A stretch of 64,000 nucleotides of DNA from Timema cristinae. Taxonomy: Eukaryota; Arthropoda; Insecta; Phasmatodea; Timematidae. The notes under the pieces are model-generated. The model saw only the letters and a program-made list of their open reading frames with translations. It did not search any database and was not told the DNA's origin. Position 1 is the first letter of the stretch. The number at the start of each line of letters is the position of its first letter. Both the position numbers and the translations under genes were made by a program. Shown piece after piece: positions 50,201 through 62,200 of this stretch. The stretch is taken from the NCBI GenBank assembly GCA_039000515.1, contig JBCFYV010000100.1, positions 53,877,433 through 53,941,432 of the forward strand, in the 5' to 3' direction.

Positions 50201-53200
50201 GTCCGCTGATGACAAAGAGATTGGATCACCCCGGTCGAGTGTACTGAGTGTGGTTCATTTTAACTATTTTCCACCTCCCTACAAGCAAACACGCGTACAC
50301 TTCCTTAAATTAAACCTTCCTCATCCCTAGCAAATTATCGTGATTAGTAGATAAGCGTGGAAGCCAAATGGGTACTAAAACGTGGCTCTAAAAAAAATTC
50401 CACTCTTGTATCACTCGGGTAATATTCTGGCTATCCCCCCTAATTTAAACCATATACATTATGATTGAATGGTACAGGGGGAAAAGGAGGAAAATCCCAT
50501 TATAGCTCAAATTAAGTCAGTGCTGCCATCTGTTAGGCAATAATGAAACCTTTCTAATGTAGTTTATGGTTAAAAAAAGGTCTCTGTCATATTTAAATTG
50601 ATTGTAAAAAAGTATTTTCTGGGTCCTTGTTGGGTTTAGATATAAAAGTTGTCCTGGGAAATGAGTGTGATGTGACATCCCCATATTTACCCTGTGCCCT
50701 TAATATAATCCCCTTTGCTTAGAAGATAAAATAGTTTCCTCTAGAGTTACAGTCAAGTACTCAACTTCGTAAATCAAAATTAGGGAAGGGCTCTTCGAAT
50801 CCAACCTTGCCCTAAACAATAAGCCTAAAAGAATGTACACCTTTTGACTACAGAATTTCAAGAATTACCTGGGAAGTGCCGCCTTATGTTTCTTCTTGGT
50901 CCCCGCGGGGTGTCGTGTCTGAAACTGATCCTGCGCTCTCGGTGGGCCTTGGTGGGGAACGGTATGCTAAGACTTGTACGGTACATTTTAAGCTGTTGGT
51001 GCAGGGTTTGGATGTGACTGTACCTCTTCTTGATGGTCCAGTGTAACCGCCGTGCATGAGCTCGATGGTGTATCTGCCCAAAAATTCATACACTTCAGGT
51101 CGCCGAGCATCGGTGCTCCAGGTAGACAATACGGTTAAAAGTAATCAACTGGTTGATTAGGAAATGTTTTATCAAACATTACACATTTAAAAAGAATAAT
51201 ATATACTTCAACACAACAACAACAACAAATATGTTTCTGTAGGTTTACAATACAAAGTCAACGGCTGCAAATATTATTATTCTATCTCATTTTTGGAAAA
51301 TAGTTAAGGAAAATTAGAGGTTTTTTTTTAAAGTGCACAAATAGGTTTAACACTAGTTAATTAATATTTATGGAGGCAAGCCACCAATTAAACAATTAAA
51401 TGTAAATAAATATCGAAGCTAAGAAGATGGAAATGATCTTTAGTTTAGGGATATAGACGCGTCAAGTACTGTTTCCGTCAATTTAAAAAAAATTACATGT
51501 ACAGTTTCATTGTACTAACGACAGGCATAAAGATGACCTCTAATTTGCTGCTGGCTGTGTATCAATGATGGTCCATTATTGGCTGATGATTTACACAAAT
51601 CCATCCACAACTCTGTCTTTAACTATGAGTGAAGAATGAGCCCGAGGACGAGACAATACCTACAGAGCATTTTACGCTAAGCGAAAGGTCTCGGGTTCTA
51701 GTCCAATGTAAGTGTGTGCGTAGAGAGGCTTTGAGCACCGATTACTCCATTATTGACAATCCAGTCTATTGTGAGAGTGACGCCTCAGACCATTAGACCA
51801 CCAGGGTCATAAATACATATATATAGTTTTAGCGATGCTAAAAATATGTTATATACATATATATTCTTATATTTTAGCACCACATCTTACTTACTGTTCA
51901 GGTTGTACCTTATGTACTAATTAAGCTAATAGTTTTATAGATTAGAAAGGTTATGTTTAGAGAAAGTGTACCCACATTTTCATGGAAGGAGAGTGGAAAA
52001 ACCACCCTGAGTAACTCGACCAAGATTCGAGCCTCGGTCTTCCAATCATCGGCAGTCTAGTCTACTGCGAGAGTAGTCGGACCACGCGACCACTGAAGAG
52101 CGTTTCAACTATATTTTATTTTATTGAACTATGTATCCAGATATGGCTGTATCCGTATCTAAAGTTAATTTCCACCTTCTTAAACATTTTTAAACCACAA
52201 AATGAGGGAATGACTTAGGGGCAGAATACAAGTAATGTCGGCTCTACTCACAGGTTCGGGTTGAGCAGGTGGGTGGTGACGCTTCGGTCGTACTCTATAA
52301 TGTTAACATCTATGTCCGTGCCAGGGATGAACACCCTTCTTTGAGGGTCCTTGAACTTATGAGGAGGGTTGTGGATGTTACCAAAGGGGATGCACAACAC
52401 ATCTGCAAATAGTGACAATATGTAACGGTATTAAAACTTTTTTTTTTACTTTTGACGTATTTTAAAATTATTATTAGCACCACGTCTTACTACCCGTTCG
52501 GGTTATAAAGCACTTACGCTAATGTGTAATGGTAGGGTGATTGCGAGATGAAATGGAAGACTACAGTTTAACGTGGGATCCGAACCACGGTGGAGCCCTG
52601 ACATTCCCAATTCACAAGATTGTCTTGTCAGAGGTGAAGGAAGGGTTTGGTAATCAGATAAATCTGTGCCGGACCGAGGATTGAACCCCGAACCCCAGCA
52701 CAGAAGGTATTTTAAAAGATAAATTATTTAAACCATCTATGATTATGAAAAATAATGTTTATAACACCTTTATATAGTACATAGAATTTTAATTAATTCA
52801 GAAATCAAGATTCCAATTTCTTCAAACTTGATTCGTGACCACAAAGTTATATAAGCGTTCTAGTGAGGTAGGTTAAGGGGGCAGCCCCGGTAAGCGAGAA
52901 ATTGATGTGCAGATGTTCACCGCTAATGTAATGTTTAGTTCTAAGATAAGTTATTTTAAAATATGGTTCAAGCCGGAATAAAGCCGCAAGATTCCAACAG
53001 GGCTCTTTTTCATTAACAACCCTATAGTTTGAGTTTTATTAATAGAGAAAAATGTGTAAATATGTGTCAATAGTTCATTTTCAAATGATTGTTTGAGTAT
53101 ATTTGTGGAGTTTTGAAACTAGGATTGATGAAAAAGGGTTTAGGCTCACAACATAAAATTTAAAGATATTTGAGAACTAGCAGCGAGCTTTCCTCTTTAC

Positions 53201-56200
53201 CTCTGAGATAAGAAGTTTCGTAGTTTTCTTTCCCCCTCTTTCTTAATTACATGACCAAGAGTGGTTGTAGGTGAAGGGTGAAAGGAATTATACTATTGGA
53301 CATGATAGAGAAGTAGTTTCAAAAAGCTACACAGACCATTGTAATTTAAGCTGTGTGGCCTGAAAGCAATTTATATTTTCTCGCTGACCAAGGCGGTCGC
53401 CTTAAGTGTTGAAGCAAGACAGTAACCTTTGGGCATATGTACTAATTATGCCAAAGTGTTAAGTAAGAGAAAGGTTTAATTTAAAGGAATGTACCTACAT
53501 ATGTGTGGATATAAAGTGGAAAACCATTTAGGTAAAAAAAAAAACCTAATACACCGACCAGGATTCGAACCCCTATCTTCTTGACGTTGTCAGTCTCGTA
53601 TATTACAAGAATGACACCGTAAGATCATGCACCAACCAAAGAGGGTTAGATTCACGTTTTAGGTAGGAATAGGCCGAATCTTTTATTTTTTTAAATCCAA
53701 ATTTCAAATCTAAGTACATTTTATTTAAAGTGAGAATATTTTAAATTCAATTTAAAATAAGTGGTTTAAGGCCACTGACAAAATACTGTTTTGTTTGTCA
53801 TGTTTATTATGTCAAAAACAACAACAAAAAACTTTTTTTAAGCAAATTTATTATAATATTTTAATATGATTTTTTTCATTTTTTTTTTGTAATTTTTCTA
53901 CTCTCCAAAATACACAAGGCTATAGAATTTCTTTAGCAATTGCACAAAAGTAATCAAGTTTTTTTTTTTTAGATCTTTTTACAAATCTTGAATCTTTCGA
54001 GGGATTTGAGGATTCGAGAATCCCATCTCTAGTCATAGATAGTGTTAGCATTTATTTGGTATTTCTATTTTTTATAGCAATTTAATAATTATTTGCACAG
54101 AATCAGAACGCACACGAACAGTTATGTACAGTCATAATTCTTTCTAAGTTATGTATTCGTATCCAGAAATCGGAGATAAAATGAAGATTATTTTTAATCC
54201 CGAGCTATGGAAGTTCCACTCTTAGATAGCAATACAGGTCTTAAAGAGCTCAATGTTTCCAGATCTTACATGCTAGAACATGTTTACTGTCTTCATACAC
54301 ACATAATAGATTGTGTATTTTGTAGGCAGTTGTACAAAGTGCATTACATTTTATGAATACACAGTTTTAAGTTTTGGTTCATATCAATGATAATGAAATA
54401 GTAGTGTATTTAAATATATTATTTTAATTATTATATCCAGAAATATTACAGGCCTACCCACAAATCCTCAATCAACAGAATATTTTTTAGCAAGTCTTAT
54501 TATTTGTTTATGTTATACACTTATGTACTAATTACGCTAATGGTTTTATGTATTGGGGAGGTTATATTTAGAGGAAGTGAACCAGCAATTGTGTGGAAGG
54601 AAGAGTAGAAAACCATTTCGCCCCGTCATCGGCAGTCTAGTCTACTGCGAAAGTAGCGTGTTAGAACCATGCATCCAACGAAGCGGGTCAAAAGAACAAA
54701 TTTAAAGCTAAATTAAGTAACTATGAGATTCAACGATAACACATTATTGCAAAACCAAACATGCACAAAGGATGTACTAGTCTTCATTGTAAATAGTTGG
54801 CAGTTTACCTGATTTACCAACGCAATGTTTACGATATTTACATAATTCATCGGTTTCCAATCATATCATGATCACAAGCAGATTAAATATAGACAATTTT
54901 CCCAAGAAAAAGTGTTCCACAGCCTAGTTCCTTAAGATAGTGGCTTATCTGTCATGTTATTTAGAGCTGTCACTTTTGATATATATTATCATGAGCATAA
55001 GGATAATTTAATTTAGGGTGGGGCAGATGGGGAGAGGGGTGGGGGATTTAATTTTTAAGTCTATGACATGAGGTTAAAACTTATTACCAAATCATAATAA
55101 ATAAGAAAATTTATATTTCATAAAGAAAAAGTGGAACGTGAAACTTTATTTGTGTGAAAAGGGGACGAAGGGGTGCAAGTAAAAAAAAAAACCCTCTTTT
55201 TCCCAGTTAATGTTAGAAAATCGGATGCTTCTAGAAAGTATTTATAGTCCTCCTTATTTGAGGTTTTTGAAAATAAAACTCTTATCAGCTATTTAAGATA
55301 AATGCTCCACACAGATTTTTAAAAAAAATCTGGATACTCCTAAAAGTTAATTGAATTAGGTTTCTTTCGGCATTTTTTTGAAAACGCTTCTAACCATGCT
55401 ATATTAAGAAGTTATCACCAGATTTTTTTAAAATTAGATTTCCTAAAATCTATTTAAAGTGGTACTCACCCAGAATTTTAGGAAATCGAAATACCCTAAA
55501 ATCAAGTCCTAGCCTGAACATTTTTTGAAAAGTGAATGCATCTTTGTAAGTTATTTGAAATTTGATACAAGGCCATCTTTAAATTTCATATTAAGTATTT
55601 CAGATGATTGGAAGGGTGGGGGTTAACCACATAATAGCCCCCTTCCAATACTATACATATCTATAAAATAGTACTTATAAAATAGTAAAATGTTATCAAT
55701 GTTGATTGCAAAAAAATCTATTTTCTATACGTTTCCCCCCCAAAATTTCTTATTATGATATGACAGGGTGTTTTAATACTGAATATTGACATAAAATATG
55801 GACAGCCCCAAAATGTAAGGTGCACAGACCTCAATAATTAGGTCAATCATTCATTAACACTGTATTTAAGTTAAATGAGGAAAAAAACACAAATAAAATA
55901 TCTAGATTTATTTCAAAACTAAGATGATGTATGAATATATAAATATGACACTCAGACATGTATTAGAACCCTAAGCCCACTTACCGCCAGAACAAGGTTC
56001 AAATCCCTGTTAGTGTCTTATTTTGTGTGTGTGTATTTACATATTCACTAGGCTACATCATAACGTCATCTGAAAAGATGTGTTTGTTTAAATGATGTAC
56101 GTTTTAAGTTAAATAACATTTCCTGAACAGGCAGAATTTCAACCATAGATTGAAAATATTTCATGAATCAGTGGATGGGAATAAATAACACATTTAACAA

Positions 56201-59200
56201 TCACATAAAGCATAAAACAATTATACTACAAAAGCCAATTCTTGAATGAAAGTAGAAAAGTTAATGCTAACATAAAGAATGAATAGTGATTATTCAAACC
56301 TTCAAGGTGGGAGATACAGAAGACTTGGAAAAATGTAAGTGTTTTTGCAGTTTTTATGTAAAACTTTTTTTTTTTCAAAATAAAGACAATATTTCTCCCA
56401 TAGAAACAGAGTTTAATTACATCCCCACGTTGTTATCAACAGTTATTGAATATCTTTCATGAACATAGCGGCATTAAGTGAGCAACTTGTTATAAGAGGA
56501 GAAAAAGTTTGTCGTTAAATTCCAGGAAACCCTTGACTGGTATTCAACAACTGTTGATATCACTGTGTGAAAAAAATTAAACTCAATGTTTCTATTGGAT
56601 AAATATTGTATTTGTTTAGGACAAAAACATTATTTGATACCAAATCTGCAAAAACACTTACCATTCCGTGTCCCATTCAACTAACTCTACCTTAAAATTG
56701 CTAAGCTCGAGTCGGTTATTAAGCTGCTGCTGAAATTTAGCGGTGAGAATATTATTTCACTCTTAGTTATATTAGAAGCTATGTTTTTACACCTATGTTA
56801 AGCAAATAGATAGTTGTCAAGATAAATTATGATTTTGATCAATAACAATATTCTCTATGTTTAATTTTTTTTTTTTTTTTTTCATTTTATAATTGGAATT
56901 AAAAAAAGGAAACTTTTTAATATTATAATATTAGCAATGTATCTTACTTTGCATTTATATTGTACTCAAATGTATGAATTAAGCTAATGTGTCGAAAATG
57001 AGGAGGATTGAATTTAAAGGAAGTTTACCCACATTTTCATGAATAGAGTGAAAAATAATTTAGGGGAAAAAAACACCCTAAGTACATCTAGCTGGGTTTA
57101 ACCCCGATTTCTGCGTCATTCGTCAGTCAAATCTATTGAAAGCGTGATGCTTTAAACCCCCGTTGGTACCATTTTAATCGAGCTTTAATTTTATACTTCT
57201 GGCGAAACATGTAACATTGTATTCCGAAGGGAAAAACTACAACAAAATAAACCATTTGTGCAAGAAATGGTCATTCAAAAAATAATAATTCCAAATTTAC
57301 AAATTTTGCACTTCAATTAAAAGCAAACATTAATAAACCGTAAAGTGGAGTGGAAGGAAGTGATCAACTAATTTTATACAAGAGAGCAAAAAAAAACTAA
57401 AACAAACACAACACAAGCTATTTCAGTTGTAAAGATAAGCTCGACCTTAAGGGTTCACAAATACTGACTGTGGCTGTAGAGCACATGCTTGAACAAATCG
57501 GCCAATCAGATAATGCTCAACAAGTTAATCTTTGATAAGGCGAAACACTTGTAATTCTGTCAAAAAGGATTAAATTTTGGTTAACATACTGTAAGACAAA
57601 TGATTTGTTAGTGGATTATCAGAACATTATTATTAATGCAAAAGGTACACTTAATGAGCAGACCCCATACCAGTAATTTACCATTTGACATCGACTAGAG
57701 CTGATTCGTTTTTAATCTAAGAACAAATGTGAATAAATTTAAAACTGCATGGTCAAACCACCTGTTCAGATTATACACATATTTACTAATTACGATAATG
57801 AATTATGGACAAAGGTTGAATTTAAAGGACGTGCACCTGGATTTGTGTGTTGTGAGAATGGAAAGCCATTTTGTAAAAACCACTCTTAGTAAACCTGATC
57901 AGGATTCTAACAATTTAGGGAGGAAAATCCAGCCAGGATTAAAACCCTGACTAACATCTTTCACCAGAAAACCTAGCCATATGAGTATGGCGTTTAGTCC
58001 GTGTGGTGCAACGGGCCTGAAGAGGTGGTAGGACATTGTGTGAATTGAAACGAGTACGAGCGCATAAATAATCAGCACAATGAGCTAACGAATCAATTGC
58101 TCAAATCTAACTACAGGGTACATTTTAAAATATTGAATAAAACAAGTCCATCATAATCTTTGTGAATTAGCCGATTTAAAACAAGTTAAATAAAGCCTCT
58201 TCCACGTAGTCTGTGGTCCTTAAAAATTCTATTCACGTCACACCATCTGTATCCTTAATCACATGGCCATGTCAACCAATGAGATGGTCAAGAGACTTCA
58301 ACCGATAAAACCCATCAAAAGAAAACCGTCTACAGCAAGGAACAACCGACAAGCAGTTCAGCTGATCAATAAAATAATTTAAGACAAATTTATGAGAAAA
58401 AGTCCAGGATATTCTTGAAAAGTAAGTCAAGTACAATAATAACAACATATATTTACAGTACGATTTAAACTATCAAACTTATAACCAGCAACATATCCTT
58501 TCGCTGCCATTGGTGCTTTTATTTCGATGCGTGCGCACACATATTTACTTAATTGTGATTGGTAGTCTGTATGAACTTGTCCTTAGAAAGTTAAAGTTGA
58601 CCAACTTCGATGGAGTACAGACCTGGATAAGGATACGAATAAGGACTCTTTAGAAGAGCTATCTTAAGAGTGAAGCATTGATTTCTTACAAACCACAGAT
58701 GCATGGATATGGAGTCTGTAGATGAGACTTAACTTTGACTAAATTGCATACTTAAAACAGTTGGCTTCATCAAATGAAGGCAGAAAAGAGTGTTCTTAAA
58801 TACTTATTATAAAAGGACCGTACAATGACGAATTTTGATCGAAAACAGTTGATACAGCCTTCCAATGAGATGCAAATATTTCTTATAACAACTTGTGATA
58901 CATCCTTACAAATGGCAACCGAAAAATGTACCAGTTATCAAAGTTTAACTTTCCATACAAATTATAATAATAATATTAGCACCGCGTCTTACTACCCGTT
59001 CGGGTTATACGCTTTAAGTACTAATTACGCTAATGGATTAGGAATTGGGAAGGATGAATTAGAGGAAGTGAACCCACATTTGCGTGGAGGGAGAGTGGAA
59101 AACCATATAGGAAAAACCACCCCCATTTCACCTGACCGAGATTCAAACCTCGATCTCCCCATCCTCAGCAGTTGAGCTCAACTCAACAAGCGCGTTAGCC

Positions 59201-62200
59201 AACCACGCCACTGAGATGGGTCCCATACAAATTATACTACTATAAAACCACTGGCTGACTCACTCACTGACATTAATGTTCACCCACTTACAGATGAGCT
59301 AGAAACTTGAAATTTGGCAAACTTATAGCTTCTTGCCTGTAACCGACGGAAAATTACAAAAAGTTAAAGAATTCAAGTTTTAAACCCCGAAAAAAATTCA
59401 AAACGGCGGAGCAATATTAAAATCGGCGTGGACCTTTCTTTGAAGGTCTTTTGTGGATAAACAGTAAAAACTATCAAAAAACAGATTGCACCAGCAGCTA
59501 AAGATTTGGCGAAATCCACGAGTTTGGTCCTATTACTTTTTATCATATCTCCATCGATTATACCTTAGGTAGAGCTAAATTTTTTGATTTTAAGTAAAGT
59601 TTGATCATTTTTCACAAATTTTTAAATAACGCTGGAATTACATTAGTTTACATCCACTTGCAAAGAAAACTTACTGGGGGTTTGAGTGCGAAGCCCCCAA
59701 CGAGCAAAGCAAGTTGTACTTTAAGCATGCAAACAAATAAATCCAACAATTATTAATAAGTGAGTAAGATACAGAAAGAGAAAAATATGACTAAGAATTA
59801 CAACAAGTGTGAGGTGAGTGACAAAGAAAACGTTATTGAACAAGAAACACACGTTCACCTGTTCTGTCATAATTCTGACCCCATCGTTCATCCATTTAAT
59901 TATTATTAATCTCACTCCAAGAAAGATTAACTAGCTTCTGTAGAATTTTTCTACTTTTATGTCTAGAAGAAAAAAAAAACACATGCAAAAAAACTCAATT
60001 AACTTACAATATTCCTGTTCGTGTAAAAGCTAGACAAATCAACACAAAGTATTTAGCAAAAACACATTAGACATAGATTACAATAATTTCTGGATGGACA
60101 GAATAAACTAACCTAAGGTGCGGCCGAAGGGAGTGCGAGTAATTTTACAATTTTTCTAGAATTAAATTTTTTCGGCCAAAATAAATTAAATATTCCTCCA
60201 GTAGCAGCATGGAGATTAGTTTTATGCACATGCTAATATCAACAGATCTTGAATATCTGTTAAAGGTGTTCAGGAGTTTTGTCAAACTTTTTTCTTTTAT
60301 TCAAATTATTATTAGCACCGCGTCTTAATAACCGTTCGGGTTATACGCACTTACCTAATGTGTAATGGTAGGGTGATTGTAAGATGAAATGGAGAACCTA
60401 CAGTTTAACATGGAAAATCCGAACCACGGTGGAGACCTGGCATTCCCCACATTCACAAGATGTCTTGTCAGAGGTGAGGGAAGGGTTTTTATTCATAAAG
60501 TTTTGACAAAATGCCAGGAAAACCCTTGACAGATATTCAAATCTGTTGATATCAACATGTGCAGAAAACTAAACTCTATATTGCTACTGGATAAAAATTT
60601 GATTTATTTTGGTCAAAAAAATTTACTGCTATAAAAACTGTAAAATTACTTGCGCTCTCTTCTGCCGCACCTTATCTTAATCTAGAAAAGAAACACCAGC
60701 AAGCCCCTGGGACTGTTAATTCATCAATGTGAAAGTAAAAAAACCCACATTTTGCAATTAATTTTTTTTACCCATGCCAGGAATCGGAACCAGCACCTTT
60801 TGCTCAGTAGGCCGACATGTGACTGGCTAAGCTAAGGTGTTGGACTCATAGGCTTAGAAACAGTGTTTGAATAAGATGCAAAAGATATTTCTCTTCCCTA
60901 AAGAAATAAATATTTAGTTTTCCTGAACAATTACAAAATGTTTTAAAATTTCTCTAATTTTTCTTACTCCCCCCCCCCCCCCCCAACCCTATTTTCCCTG
61001 ACTTCTTTTGGCACCGTGTCTTACTACCCATTTGGGTTATAAGTTTATATACTAATTACTTTAGTTGTTTTAGGAATCAGTAGGTTATGTTAAGAGGAAC
61101 TGTACCTGCATTTACATGTAAGGAGAATGGAAAACCATTTTGGAAAAAAAAACACTTCGGTAGGCCCTATACCCGACCGGGATTTTAACCTCGACCTCCT
61201 TGTCACTGCCAGTCTAGTTTAGTGCGAGTCCCTTAGTGTTACTTCCAAGAAAATCAAGAAAGTGAAAAAAACCAAACAGATAATTCGTTAGGGCTGCAAT
61301 TCAAGTAATTAAACACTCAATCATTGTGCAGATTAATATCGAGATAACTCTGGGCATGTGACAGGAATTAGTCTCAAACAAACAGTGAAATATTGCACCT
61401 GTGGCCTTGTACGAGTGTCACAGGTGTTCTGAGTATGCGACACATATGTTGCGTGACACGAGTGGTTTGTAGATCACTATGACTGGGAGACACAAAGTTT
61501 CGATATATTTGTTTTCGGGTGCTTGAAATACCTGGATAATTAACAATTATAAATACAATTTGCTTGAACTCATCAGCTAGCTTTCCCCACTAATTTGGTT
61601 AGTTTATAACTCATTTAAGATCATACTCACTAATAAATAAGGTTTTTTTAAAAAAAGAAAAATAAGAATTAAATGATTTACATTTTTATTTCCTTTGACA
61701 CATCTCAGTAAGTTACCTGTTCAAGTTAAACTCATACATTAACGACACTAATAGAATAGGGATAGTGAAGGTAGAATTCTTGATAAAAATGTATCCGCAT
61801 CTATGGATGTAGATTGGGAAACCATTTAGAAAGAGCCACTATGGCCTTACTACCCACAGCTGGGGTTCGAACCTCGTTCTCCCAGTCAGCAGCAATCCAG
61901 TCAAAAACGAGGGTGTTTTGCCAAACTATATTTAAAATTCCCCGACTTTTCCAGAACTAGTTTCTAAATTTTTCCAGTCACTATATATTACAAATATTAC
62001 TTTTTTTTTTTAATCGTATGACACATTTGACCCAGAGGCACTTTGACGTCCAGGTTCGATCATATATGTAGACTATAACCAACCAAGTGACCATTGGGAT
62101 TATTCCCCTAAAGGGAAAAATACTCGAGGTACCAGCCGGGAATCGAACCCGGGACTCCCACACTCATAGCCAGGTGAACTGACCACTACACCACAAGGAT

